Assembly: GCA_002440705.1 (NCBI GenBank)
Contig: DJVA01000040.1
Span: forward strand, 1 to 12,823
Length of the DNA stretch: 12,823 bases
Reading direction: 5' to 3'
Origin: Flavobacteriaceae bacterium UBA6268
Lineage (GTDB): Bacteria > Bacteroidota > Bacteroidia > Flavobacteriales > Flavobacteriaceae
The notes under the pieces are model-generated. The model did no database searches and was not told the DNA's origin. It saw only the letters and a list, made by a program, of their open reading frames with translations. The number at the start of each line of letters is the position of its first letter. The stretch's first letter is position 1. Positions 1-7,164 of the stretch are shown piece by piece. The translations under genes and the position numbers were made by a program.

Positions 1-2
1 CG

Positions 3-506
3 TTTCAATATCCCGTGGAAATCCCTGGGGTCACTGTAACGAATTTCATAAAAACAGCCATTAATGAAACCCGTAAGTCCAAAGGGCTTGAAGACATGCC
101 AGCCAGTGACATGTTGAAGATGATTAAGGAAAAAGCCGATTTGCTGGAGATTGATCGCAAATTCCTTTCCCGCTCCCTCAATGAGGGGTTTTCGGGGGGT
201 GAAAAAAAGCGCAACGAAATTTTCCAGATGGCTATGATGGAACCCAAATTGGCCATTTTGGACGAGACCGATTCGGGATTGGATATCGATGCCCTTAAAA
301 TAGTGGCTAACGGGGTCAACAAGTTGCGTGGCCCTGAAAATTCGGTTATCGTAATTACCCACTATCAAAGGCTGTTGGATTACATTGTACCCGATTTCGT
401 GCATGTTTTGATGGACGGTAAGATCGTTAAATCTGGCACTAAGGAACTCGCCTACGAATTGGAAGAAAAAGGATACGATTGGATCAAAGAAGAAGTGAAA
501 GCATGA
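3..506 (+). CDS. sufC: SufC, Fe-S assembly ATPase (5'-truncated by window edge)
   Basis: ABC-type ATPase of the SufBCD scaffold; in this family ATP hydrolysis drives the rearrangement that lets a cluster form on SufB/SufD in the cytoplasm. The reading frame is open from base 3 and 167 residues are visible, against about 250 for the family, so roughly the first 80 residues, including Walker A, lie outside the window. Visible are the ABC signature (SGGEKKR, with the extended N-E that follows in SufC), Walker B ending in LAILDETDSGLD, and the H-loop ITHYQRLL. The GTG at position 15 is not a start, because SufC homology runs straight through it (FQYPVEIPG). The stop TGA overlaps the ATG of sufD (ATGA), indicating translational coupling. 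sufB is expected upstream. Confidence 0.96.
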   Translation, partial: FQYPVEIPGVTVTNFIKTAINETRKSKGLEDMPASDMLKMIKEKADLLEIDRKFLSRSLNEGFSGGEKKRNEIFQMAMMEPKLAILDETDSGLDIDALKIVANGVNKLRGPENSVIVITHYQRLLDYIVPDFVHVLMDGKIVKSGTKELAYELEEKGYDWIKEEVKA

Positions 507-1816
507 GTCTGAAAGAGAAACTTATATCATCTTACCTAGCTTTCGAAGATTACTTGGACCATGACTCTCCCATCCACGATCTGCGCAACCATGCCATAAA
601 GATCTTCGAGAACAATGGCTTCCCTTCCAAAAAAGAAGAGGCTTGGAAATATACCTCCCTCAATGCATTGTTGAAAGAGGATTACAGCATTTTTCCAAAA
701 AAGGAATCCGGCATCGATTTTAAGGACGTCAAACGTTTTTTTCTTCATGAAATTGACACCTACAAAATTGTATTTGTTGATGGCGTTTACAGTTCTTTCC
801 TATCCGCTACCACACACGATGGAATGGACATATGCCTACTTTCAGCAGCTTTAAGCAAGGATAAATACAAACCTGTTATTGAGAACTATTTCAATAAAGT
901 TGCCAAAGAGGAAAGCCTAACCTCCCTCAATACAGCATTTGCAAAAGAAGGAGCTTACATTTATATCCCGCAGCACAAAGAGGTGGAGAAGCCTGTTGAA
1001 ATCATTAATTTTTACACGGGTTCAGAAGCGGCCTTGATGCTACAACCTCGAAATTTAATTATTGTAGGCGAAAATGCCCACATTCAAATCATTGAGCGTC
1101 ACCAAAGTTTGTCGGAAAATCCAGTGCTCACCAATGCTGTGACCGAAATTTTTGCCGAAAAAAGAGCCTATTTGGATTATTATAAAATCCAGAACGATTT
1201 ACCGACGGCCTCCCTCATCGATTCGACCTACATCAAACAAGAACGGGACAGTGTGTGCAGCATGCATACCTTTTCCTTCGGGAGCAAATTGATTCGCAAC
1301 AACCTCAATTTTTATCAACAGGGAGAACATTGCAATTCCATTATGAAAGGGGTTACTATTTTGGAAGACAAGCAACATGTGGATCACAATACCCTAGTGC
1401 TTCATAAAGCCCCAAACTGTGAGAGCCATCAAGACTATAAGGGCATCTACGACGATCAATCTACCGGGGTTTTCAACGGTAAGATTTATGTTGAAAAGGA
1501 CGCCCAGAAACTGGATGCATTTCAACAGAACAACAACATCCTTATCAGTGACAAGGCCACCATCAATTCCAAACCCCAATTGGAGATTTTCGCCGACGAC
1601 GTAAAATGTTCCCATGGCTGTACCATTGGTCAATTGGATGAAGAAGCGTTATTTTACCTGCGAAGCAGGGGAATTGGGTCCAAGGAAGCTCGCGCACTAT
1701 TGATGTATGCCTTTGCCAATAATGTTTTGGAAAGCGTAAAAATTCCCGAATTGAAAAAACGAATCAACAAGCTTATTGCCAAAAAGATTGGGGTGAGCCT
1801 TGGATTCGATTTATAA
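503..1816 (+). CDS. sufD: SufD, Fe-S cluster scaffold subunit
   Basis: 437-residue SufB/SufD-family (UPF0051) protein, partner of SufB and SufC in the SufBC2D scaffold that builds Fe-S clusters in the cytoplasm. The N-terminal helical part carries the typical EEAWKYTSL motif (about residues 48-56). The rest is the right-handed beta-helix core, and the conserved C-terminal block DDVKCSHGCTIGQLDEEALF contains Cys369 and His371, matching the Cys/His pair at the SufB-SufD interface in Escherichia coli. The end (RSRGIGSKEARALLMYAF) is the family's helical tail that contacts SufC. I chose the ATG at 503, overlapping the sufC stop, over the upstream TTG at 479: the upstream extension lies wholly inside sufC and the chosen start gives the normal family N-terminus. 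A 22-nt gap separates it from sufS. Confidence 0.96.
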   Translation: MSLKEKLISSYLAFEDYLDHDSPIHDLRNHAIKIFENNGFPSKKEEAWKYTSLNALLKEDYSIFPKKESGIDFKDVKRFFLHEIDTYKIVFVDGVYSSFLSATTHDGMDICLLSAALSKDKYKPVIENYFNKVAKEESLTSLNTAFAKEGAYIYIPQHKEVEKPVEIINFYTGSEAALMLQPRNLIIVGENAHIQIIERHQSLSENPVLTNAVTEIFAEKRAYLDYYKIQNDLPTASLIDSTYIKQERDSVCSMHTFSFGSKLIRNNLNFYQQGEHCNSIMKGVTILEDKQHVDHNTLVLHKAPNCESHQDYKGIYDDQSTGVFNGKIYVEKDAQKLDAFQQNNNILISDKATINSKPQLEIFADDVKCSHGCTIGQLDEEALFYLRSRGIGSKEARALLMYAFANNVLESVKIPELKKRINKLIAKKIGVSLGFDL

Positions 1817-1838
1817 TAGCTTCTGAAAACTGTAGGCT

Positions 1839-3056
1839 TTGGCTTTCGATATTCAAAAAATACGAGACAATTTCCCCATTCTTAAACGGCAAGTCAATGG
1901 TTTTCCTCTAGTATATTTGGACAACGCGGCAACTTCCCAAAAACCTAAGGCTGTCATCGATTGTTTGGTGAACTATTATTCCCAGTACAACGCCAACATC
2001 CACCGGGGAGTACATACCCTATCCCAAGAAGCGACCGATGCTTACGAGCAAGCCCGCCGCAAAGTTCAAAACCATTTTAGCATCGCATATCCGGAAACGG
2101 TGATTTTTACCTCAGGAACTACCCATGGCATCAACTTGGTTGCACATGGCTTTACGACTTTACTAAAGAAAGGGGAAGAAGTTCTAGTTTCGGCCATGGA
2201 ACACCATTCCAACATCGTTCCCTGGCAAATGCTGTGTGAAAAAACAGGCGCCAAACTGAAAGTAATTCCTATGAACGAACAGGGCGAATTGCGCATGGAA
2301 GTCTATTCAGAACTACTTTCCAGCAAAACGCGATTGGTCTTCGTAAATCATGTATCCAATGCCTTGGGCACCATTAATCCTATTGAAACCATCATTCAAA
2401 AAGCCCATCAGGTAGGGGCTGCGGTGTTGGTGGACGGTGCACAGGCCTGTGCCCACATGAAACCCAATTTAAAACTATTGGATGTAGATTTCTATGTAAC
2501 ATCTGCACATAAAATGTGCGGCCCCACGGGTGTGGGAATGCTCTATGGTAAAAAAGAGTGGTTGGAAAAACTCCCTCCTTTCCAAGGCGGCGGGGAAATG
2601 ATTAAGGAAGTAACTTTTGAAAAAACTACCTATGCCGAGTTGCCTCATAAATTTGAAGCAGGCACTCCCAATATTGCAGGCGGTATCTGTTTTGGAGCAG
2701 CATTGGATTATCTCAACCACATAGGTTTTGATGCAATTACAGCCTACGAAACCGAACTTTTGGCATACGCCACACAGCAACTCCAATCCATTGAAGGGCT
2801 AAAAATCTTTGGCACGGCACCCCAAAAAACTTCGGTAATTTCTTTCAATCTGGAAGGCATTCACCCCTACGATGTGGGTACCATCCTCGACAAAATGGGA
2901 ATCGCCGTTAGAACCGGACATCATTGTGCCCAACCAATCATGGATTTCTACCACATCCCGGGAACTGTTCGTGCCTCCTTTGCGTTCTACAATACCAAAG
3001 AGGAGGTGGACCGATTGATTTCAGCGGTAAAAAAAGCCCAAAAAATGTTGCGTTAA
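1839..3056 (+). CDS. sufS: SufS, group II cysteine desulfurase (TTG start)
   Basis: PLP-dependent aminotransferase-fold enzyme converting L-cysteine to alanine and a protein-bound persulfide, the sulfur source for Fe-S assembly. The 405 residues equal the usual family length. Seen directly: PLP-lysine motif TSAHKMCGPTG (Lys225), the AMEHHSN histidine motif (His123), the catalytic cysteine in RTGHHCAQP (Cys363) and Arg378 in the TVRAS motif. These numbers lie within one residue of the E. coli SufS equivalents. The short RTGHHCA loop marks it as SufS-type rather than IscS/NifS. The start is inferred to be TTG: an in-frame TAG lies at 1833-1835, the next codons are GCT TTG, and the first in-frame ATG falls about 120 codons later, beyond essential sequence. 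It sits 22 nt after sufD, and its partner sufE is two genes downstream. Confidence 0.96.
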   Translation: MAFDIQKIRDNFPILKRQVNGFPLVYLDNAATSQKPKAVIDCLVNYYSQYNANIHRGVHTLSQEATDAYEQARRKVQNHFSIAYPETVIFTSGTTHGINLVAHGFTTLLKKGEEVLVSAMEHHSNIVPWQMLCEKTGAKLKVIPMNEQGELRMEVYSELLSSKTRLVFVNHVSNALGTINPIETIIQKAHQVGAAVLVDGAQACAHMKPNLKLLDVDFYVTSAHKMCGPTGVGMLYGKKEWLEKLPPFQGGGEMIKEVTFEKTTYAELPHKFEAGTPNIAGGICFGAALDYLNHIGFDAITAYETELLAYATQQLQSIEGLKIFGTAPQKTSVISFNLEGIHPYDVGTILDKMGIAVRTGHHCAQPIMDFYHIPGTVRASFAFYNTKEEVDRLISAVKKAQKMLR

Positions 3057-3090
3057 CAGATTTTTAAAAGCTTAGGACCAAGAATTGTGG

Positions 3091-3098
3091 TATCTTAG
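3091..3098 (+). promoter_or_regulatory. Weak -7-like element before the META lipoprotein gene
   Basis: TATCTTAG matches the Bacteroidota -7 consensus TAnnTTTG at all but one fixed base and ends 21 nt before the ATG at 3120, within the 63-nt sufS/lipoprotein gap. I find no convincing -33 TTG at the right distance. It could give the second half of the SUF operon extra transcription, but chance is a realistic alternative in AT-rich DNA. Confidence 0.22.
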
Positions 3099-3119
3099 AA
3101 TCAAGAAACCATCAGATAT

Positions 3120-3551
3120 ATGAAAACAGTAATCACTCTTTGTTGCGCAATCCTGTTGTTGGCAGGTTGCGATGAAACCAAACAAGTAATCGATGCCGCA
3201 GGCAATGTGCAATTGTCCGGTAAATACAATGTAACCGAAATAGGGGGATCGGCTGTTTCAGAAAATGTTCCACACATCATTTTTACGGCTTTGGACAAAG
3301 GCATCAAAGGCAATACGGGCTGCAACAGTTTCTTCGGAAAATATACCTTGGACTTATATGCGTTGTCATTCTCCGAAATCGCATCCACCGAGATGGCTTG
3401 CGACCAACCCATCATGGATGTTGAAAATGCTTTTCTGAACGCACTCAACCAAACTGGTTCGTACGCCCTGCAGAATGGCATCCTTACACTGTATTCAAAA
3501 ACAGACCGTAGCGTATTGCTTACTGCTTCTAAAGAACAAACAGGAAATTGA
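3120..3551 (+). CDS. META (HslJ-like) domain lipoprotein inside the SUF operon
   Basis: 143-residue predicted lipoprotein. The N-terminus has a short signal (MKTV, hydrophobic stretch) ending in the lipobox LAGC, with Cys17 as the lipidated residue; there is no Asp at +2 as in E. coli inner-membrane retention, though that rule does not hold in Bacteroidota. Residues about 33-138 form a META domain: the hallmark GNTGCNSFFGKYTLD is followed by LSFSEIASTEMAC and a helix-like DVENAFLNAL segment. META domains occur in E. coli HslJ and in envelope proteins of unknown biochemical role. Placement between sufS and sufE, with only one base separating its TGA from the sufE ATG, suggests co-expression with Fe-S assembly, although an exported lipoprotein cannot act in the cytoplasmic scaffold itself. 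Domain call is confident; function is unknown. Confidence 0.88.
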   Translation: MKTVITLCCAILLLAGCDETKQVIDAAGNVQLSGKYNVTEIGGSAVSENVPHIIFTALDKGIKGNTGCNSFFGKYTLDLYALSFSEIASTEMACDQPIMDVENAFLNALNQTGSYALQNGILTLYSKTDRSVLLTASKEQTGN

Positions 3552-3552
3552 T

Positions 3553-3981
3553 ATGACCATTAAAACCATACAAGACGAACTTATTGATGAATTTTCTTTT
3601 TTCGAGGACTGGACTGATAAATACGAACACCTCATTGAATTGGGAAAATCCCTCCCATTGATCGCTCCTTCGCTAAAAACCGACGACAGGCTTATCAAGG
3701 GATGTCAAAGCAAAGTATGGCTCCATGCTGCACTTGAAAACGACAAGGTCGTTTTTACCTCAGACAGTGATGCGATCATCACCAAGGGAATCATCGCGGT
3801 ATTAATCCGTGTTTTTTCCAACCAAACTCCCGAAGCAATCATTGAGGCAGATAGTTCCTTTATTGATAAAATAGGGCTGAAGGAGCATCTTAGCCCTACT
3901 CGGGCCAACGGCTTGGTTTCGATGCTCAAACAAATGAAATTGTATGCCATTGCATTTCAATCGCAACTAAAAACGACCTGA
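3553..3981 (+). CDS. sufE: SufE, sulfur acceptor for SufS
   Basis: 142-residue SufE-family protein that accepts persulfide sulfur from SufS and passes it to the SufB scaffold, while stimulating the desulfurase. The acceptor cysteine is Cys51 in the motif DRLIKGCQSKVW, the same residue number as in E. coli SufE. Other family features are the N-terminal helix ending in WTDKYEHLIELG, the SDSDAIITKGIIAVL segment and the SPTRANGLVSML C-terminal helix. The ATG at 3553 is preferred over an upstream frame opening at 3475 because that extension lies inside the META gene and is not SufE-like. The gene is coupled on both sides: one base after the lipoprotein stop, and its TGA directly abuts the ATG of the DUF59 gene. 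Confidence 0.96.
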   Translation: MTIKTIQDELIDEFSFFEDWTDKYEHLIELGKSLPLIAPSLKTDDRLIKGCQSKVWLHAALENDKVVFTSDSDAIITKGIIAVLIRVFSNQTPEAIIEADSSFIDKIGLKEHLSPTRANGLVSMLKQMKLYAIAFQSQLKTT

Positions 3982-4308
3982 ATGAACACTGCTGAAATAG
4001 ATACTACCGAATTGGGCGAAAAAATCGTAAAAGTACTTAAGACCATTTACGACCCGGAAATCCCGGTGGACATCTACGAATTGGGACTCATTTACGATGT
4101 ATTCGTAAATGAAGACCACGAAGTAAAAATTTTGATGACCCTTACAACTCCCAACTGCCCAGTAGCAGAGTCCCTGCCCATGGAAGTAGAGGAAAAGGTG
4201 AAGAGCATCCAAATGGTGAAAGATGCCGAGGTAGAGATTACCTTCGATCCCCCATGGAGCCAAGACCTAATGAGCGAAGAGGCCAAACTAGAATTGGGAA
4301 TGCTGTAA
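3982..4308 (+). CDS. sufT: SufT/MIP18-family (DUF59) Fe-S maturation protein
   Basis: 108-residue single-domain DUF59 protein, the SUF-associated type also called SufT or YitW. Members aid Fe-S protein maturation; homologues include eukaryotic MIP18 and the PaaD protein of phenylacetate degradation, but there are no paa genes here and the SUF context favours SufT. Conserved motifs are the DPEIPVDIYELGLIYD block (residues 24-39) and LTTPNCPVAE with the family's conserved Cys59, then TFDPPWSQDLMSEEAK near the end, a signature of this family. The start immediately follows the sufE stop with no gap. The stop overlaps the following start as TAATG, so sufE, this gene and DUF2480 are likely translated as a coupled unit. 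The symbol is applied by family, not by one-to-one proven orthology. Confidence 0.9.
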   Translation: MNTAEIDTTELGEKIVKVLKTIYDPEIPVDIYELGLIYDVFVNEDHEVKILMTLTTPNCPVAESLPMEVEEKVKSIQMVKDAEVEITFDPPWSQDLMSEEAKLELGML

Positions 4309-4811
4309 TGGACAAACCCATTGTAAATAGGGTTGCAAAAAGCAATTTGATTACTTTCGACTTGGAAGTTTTTTATCCCAAAGGAGAACGGAAGGTAGTC
4401 GATATTTCTCAATGGCTTTGGGAAGGTATGGTCCTGAAGGAAAAGGAATTCCGCAATGCTGTTGCGCTGTGGGATACCACGCCTTATCAAAACACCTTTG
4501 TTGCCCTGCAGTGCAATGCCGATGCTATTGTCCCTGCTTGGGCTTTCATGTTGGTTACCACAAAGCTATCCGAAATCGCAACCAAAGTGGTTGTTGGAAC
4601 ACTTGAGAATCTTGAAAACGTACTTTACACCGAACTGATTCACAGCATGGATTTTACCCCTTTTCAGGATAAACCCATCATCATTAAGGGATGCTCAAAC
4701 AAACCCATCCCGCAGAATGCTTACACCTTATTGGTCCAAAAACTGCGCCCTGTCGCTAAAAGCATCTCTTACGGGGAAGCTTGTTCCTCCGTACCATTAT
4801 TCAAAAAATAA
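4308..4811 (+). CDS. DUF2480 family protein, last gene of the SUF operon
   Basis: 167-residue soluble protein without signal peptide or membrane segment, recognised as DUF2480, a family found mainly in Bacteroidota and of unknown function. Visible features are the N-terminal VNRVAKSNLITFDLE, a tryptophan-containing DISQWLWEG motif, the segment CNADAIVPAWAFML, then IIIKGCSNKPIP and C-terminal SYGEACSSVPLFKK. It has exactly three cysteines (69, 129, 159), each beside small residues. The ATG at 4308 shares its A with the stop of the DUF59 gene, which also excludes the longer frame reaching back to 4254. Strict coupling to sufT suggests a role in Fe-S assembly, delivery or sulfur handling; this is inference from context only. 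Confidence 0.85.
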   Translation: MDKPIVNRVAKSNLITFDLEVFYPKGERKVVDISQWLWEGMVLKEKEFRNAVALWDTTPYQNTFVALQCNADAIVPAWAFMLVTTKLSEIATKVVVGTLENLENVLYTELIHSMDFTPFQDKPIIIKGCSNKPIPQNAYTLLVQKLRPVAKSISYGEACSSVPLFKK

Positions 4812-4868
4812 TTTTACCCCTCCTTCCTAATTTTATAGTCCTTTTAACATTAGAAATTAAGGAAAGCG

Positions 4869-4876
4869 TAATTTTG
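4869..4876 (+). promoter_or_regulatory. Bacteroidota -7 promoter element for the DUF3078 gene
   Basis: TAATTTTG is an exact match to the Bacteroidota sigma-A -7 consensus TAnnTTTG and lies 25 nt before the ATG at 4902, predicting a leader of about 20 nt. A clear -33 TTG is absent; only a T-run near 4842-4845 is in the area, slightly too far upstream. The 90-nt gap from DUF2480 contains no terminator hairpin I can see, so read-through from the SUF operon is also possible. Confidence 0.55.
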
Positions 4877-4901
4877 CGGAAAATTTTAAAAAACACTTTC
4901 A

Positions 4902-5825
4902 ATGAAAAAAGTTTTGATTTTTATGTTCATGGTAGTTTTAACGGCTACTGCTTTTGCCCAAGATGAAGCAACTACCGAAGAGGGCCCAAAGGATGGCTGG
5001 AGCAAGGAAGGAAACATTTCGCTCCTTTTCAGCCAAGCTGCTTTTAATAATGATTGGACCGGTGGTGGAACCTCAAATTATGCCGCCAATTTAAACCTTT
5101 CCTATACTGCGAATTACAAAAGTGGGGACTGGAGCTGGGATAACCGTTTGCTGGTAGATTATGGAATCAGCAAAACCAAAGACCAAGAATTCGACCGAAA
5201 GACCAGCGATCGATTTGAAATCAATTCGATTCTCGGAAAACAAATCTCAGAAAGCCATTGGTATTATTCCTACTTCCTGAATTTTAAAACACAAATGACG
5301 TCTGGATATGTTTATGGAACCGATACCGATGGTAGCGAAACCCGTACCGAAGCAACCAAAATTTTTTCTCCCGCCTACCTACAAACCGGACCGGGGATGC
5401 TTTGGAAGAAAAACGATAACCTATTCGTGAACATTTCTCCTGCTACGGCAAAACTTATTTTTGTGAGTGGTGATTTTACAAATGTGGGGAGCAGCCAAGC
5501 AGCAATCGATGCCTTTAACAATGCAGGTGGGTATTTTGGGGTTGAAGCCAATGAAACTACCCGCTTTGAGTTTGGCGCTTCGTTGAATGCCTATGCCAAA
5601 TTCAACTTAATGGAAAATATCTCGTTCGAAAACATTTTGAATCTTTACAGCAATTACTTAGACGAGCCCCAAAATGTGGATGTAGACTATACAGCAAATA
5701 TTGTGATGTCCGTAAACAAATGGATTACTGCCAATGTAGCCTTCCAAGCTATTTACGATGACAACGCCGTGAAAGCCTTTCAAATTAGGGAAGGTTTGGG
5801 CATTGGACTTACTTACGGGTTTTAG
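4902..5825 (+). CDS. DUF3078 predicted outer-membrane beta-barrel protein
   Basis: 307-residue protein with a classical signal peptide (MKKVLIFMFMVVL core, cleavage likely after AFAQ, about residue 20). The mature part begins with a short acidic segment, then a tryptophan-containing block (DGWSKEGNISLLFSQAAFNNDW) typical of DUF3078. It continues as alternating aromatic/polar strands such as LNLSYTANY, WSWDNRLLVDY and FEFGASLNAYAKF, and ends in GLTYGF. The terminal phenylalanine is the usual C-terminal signal of Bam-inserted barrels. The family is widespread in Bacteroidota and functionally uncharacterised. It follows the SUF operon in the same direction but has its own -7 element and is closed by the hairpin at 5843-5878. 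Substrate unknown. Confidence 0.85.
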   Translation: MKKVLIFMFMVVLTATAFAQDEATTEEGPKDGWSKEGNISLLFSQAAFNNDWTGGGTSNYAANLNLSYTANYKSGDWSWDNRLLVDYGISKTKDQEFDRKTSDRFEINSILGKQISESHWYYSYFLNFKTQMTSGYVYGTDTDGSETRTEATKIFSPAYLQTGPGMLWKKNDNLFVNISPATAKLIFVSGDFTNVGSSQAAIDAFNNAGGYFGVEANETTRFEFGASLNAYAKFNLMENISFENILNLYSNYLDEPQNVDVDYTANIVMSVNKWITANVAFQAIYDDNAVKAFQIREGLGIGLTYGF

Positions 5826-5842
5826 GACCCTTTCCTCATATC

Positions 5843-5878
5843 AAAAAGCTCGGTTGAGAAATCAGTCGGGCTTTTTTT
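5843..5878 (+). terminator. Strong hairpin terminator, likely bidirectional
   Basis: The two arms 5843-5857 and 5862-5876 pair over 15 bp, with three G-U wobbles on the + strand transcript, around a GAAA tetraloop at 5858-5861, and a run of seven T follows at 5872-5878. A matching A-run (5843-5847) on the upstream side lets it also terminate transcripts coming from hflX on the opposite strand. It begins 17 nt after the DUF3078 stop. The hflX stop codon (complement of 5877-5879) overlaps its T-run. Confidence 0.88.
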
Positions 5879-7091
5879 ATGGCTCCTCATGGTAGATTTC
5901 GGGATACAGAAAGTTGTTGTAGGGAAAACGGGTAATGTGGATTTTCCGTACTTTTTCATAGACCATTTTCCGGAAATTCTCTAGATTTTCCTTGTTTACC
6001 GCTGAAATAAAAATCGAATCACCATGGGTTCGTGCCATCCACGTGTCTTCCCATTCTTGGATGGAAAAATGAGCTTCGGTCCTTTCAGTAACCAAATCGT
6101 CCTCAGCAATGGTTTCGGGGTGGTAGGCATCAATTTTATTGAACACCATCAAAGTAGGCTTATTCCTGCTCTTAATTTCATCCAAGATTTGATTAACGGA
6201 CTCAATATGGTCCTCAAAAGAAGGATGCGAAATATCCACCACATGCAAGAGTAGGTCTGCTTCACGCACTTCATCCAAAGTACTCTTAAACGATTCGACC
6301 AACTGTGTGGGTAACTTTCGAATAAATCCCACGGTATCACTCAACAAAAAGGGAAGATTCCCGATTACGACCTTCCGTACGGTAGTGTCCAAGGTGGCAA
6401 AAAGCTTGTTTTCGGCAAATACCTCACTTTTGCTAATGACGTTCATTAAAGTCGATTTACCCACGTTGGTATACCCCACCAGTGCTACCCGTACCAAGGA
6501 CCCACGGTTGCCGCGTTGCACCGCCATTTGTTTGTCGATACTTTCCAGTTTTTTTTTCAAAAGCGCAATGCGATCCCGAACAATCCTTCGGTCGGTCTCA
6601 ATCTCGGTTTCCCCGGGTCCGCGCATCCCAATACCCCCCCGTTGCCTTTCCAGGTGCGTCCACATTCCTGCCAAGCGAGGCAGCAAGTATTCGTACTGGG
6701 CCAATTCTACCTGGGTGCGAGCATAGCTGGTCGTAGCCCTTTGTGCAAAAATATCCAAGATCAAATTGGTTCGGTCTATGATTTTGCAGCGTAGAATTTT
6801 CTCAATGTTTTTTTGCTGCGCTGGAGAGAGTTCGTCGTCAAAAATAGCAGTGCCCACTTCATTATCCTGAACAAATGCAAGAACCTCTTCCATTTTCCCA
6901 GTTCCGATAAATGTTTTGGGATTGGGCATTTCGAGCTTTTGGGTAAAACGCTTCAAAACTTCACCACCAGCCGTGTAGGCCAAAAACTCCAATTCGTCCA
7001 AATATTCCTTGGACTTATCCTCATTCTGTAACTTGGTGATCAACCCTATGAGAATGACCCGTTCATAATCATGTTCTTTCTTTTCTAGCAT
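5877..7091 (-). CDS. hflX: HflX, ribosome-associated GTPase
   Basis: 404-residue TRAFAC GTPase of the Obg-HflX group; HflX binds the 50S subunit and, in E. coli, splits stalled or heat-damaged ribosomes. Residues 1-190 are the HflX-specific N-domain, including GTGKMEEV (63-70), DDELSPAQQKNIE (85-97) and the RGGIGMRGPGETEIETDRR block (151-169), then a coiled-coil-like helix. The G domain shows G1 GYTNVGKST (206-214), switch I TLDTT, G3 DTVGF (252-256), G4 NKID (318-321) and a G5 SA at 363-364. The insert between G4 and G5 (about 322-358) looks like the version common in Bacteroidota. I chose the ATG at 7091 (MLEKKEHDYERV) because a longer frame to 7202 would run through the promoter and into the divergent gene. 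The stop overlaps the terminator shared with DUF3078. Confidence 0.96.
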   Translation of the reverse strand: MLEKKEHDYERVILIGLITKLQNEDKSKEYLDELEFLAYTAGGEVLKRFTQKLEMPNPKTFIGTGKMEEVLAFVQDNEVGTAIFDDELSPAQQKNIEKILRCKIIDRTNLILDIFAQRATTSYARTQVELAQYEYLLPRLAGMWTHLERQRGGIGMRGPGETEIETDRRIVRDRIALLKKKLESIDKQMAVQRGNRGSLVRVALVGYTNVGKSTLMNVISKSEVFAENKLFATLDTTVRKVVIGNLPFLLSDTVGFIRKLPTQLVESFKSTLDEVREADLLLHVVDISHPSFEDHIESVNQILDEIKSRNKPTLMVFNKIDAYHPETIAEDDLVTERTEAHFSIQEWEDTWMARTHGDSIFISAVNKENLENFRKMVYEKVRKIHITRFPYNNFLYPEIYHEEP

Positions 7092-7108
7092 TTTTCTGGA
7101 TATTAAAA

Positions 7109-7116
7109 CAAAGGTA
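7109..7116 (-). promoter_or_regulatory. -7 promoter element for hflX
   Basis: On the minus strand this reads TACCTTTG, an exact match to the Bacteroidota -7 consensus TAnnTTTG, ending 17 nt before the chosen ATG of hflX, so the leader would be very short (about 10 nt). No good -33 TTG at the normal spacing was found. The inverted repeat at 7116-7130 directly abuts it on the upstream side. Confidence 0.5.
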
Positions 7117-7130
7117 CAAAACTGTTTTGT
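7116..7130. repeat. Perfect 7-bp-arm inverted repeat between hflX and the EEP gene
   Basis: ACAAAAC-T-GTTTTGT: two 7-bp arms that are exact reverse complements with a single central base. It lies in the 73-bp divergent intergenic region, touching the -7 element of hflX and 34 bp before the ATG of the EEP gene. The shape and place fit an operator for a dimeric regulator acting on one or both genes, but short AT-rich palindromes arise by chance and no regulator is encoded here. Confidence 0.4.
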
Positions 7131-7164
7131 GGGGTTTTTTGTAATTTCCCCCAAATTAAAAAGG

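Noticed and set aside
15..506. GTG at 15 as a complete gene start
   Set aside because: Sequence homologous to SufC continues upstream to the window edge and the ATPase would lack Walker A; this is a truncated gene.
3982..4308. PaaD of phenylacetate degradation
   Set aside because: Same DUF59 fold, but no other paa genes are present and it is coupled to sufE, so SufT is the better call.
4812..4901. Terminator between DUF2480 and DUF3078
   Set aside because: AT-rich gap, but no stable hairpin followed by a T-run could be found.
6307..6726. 139-codon open frame on the plus strand opposite hflX
   Set aside because: Shadow of a well-supported conserved GTPase gene; no family features.
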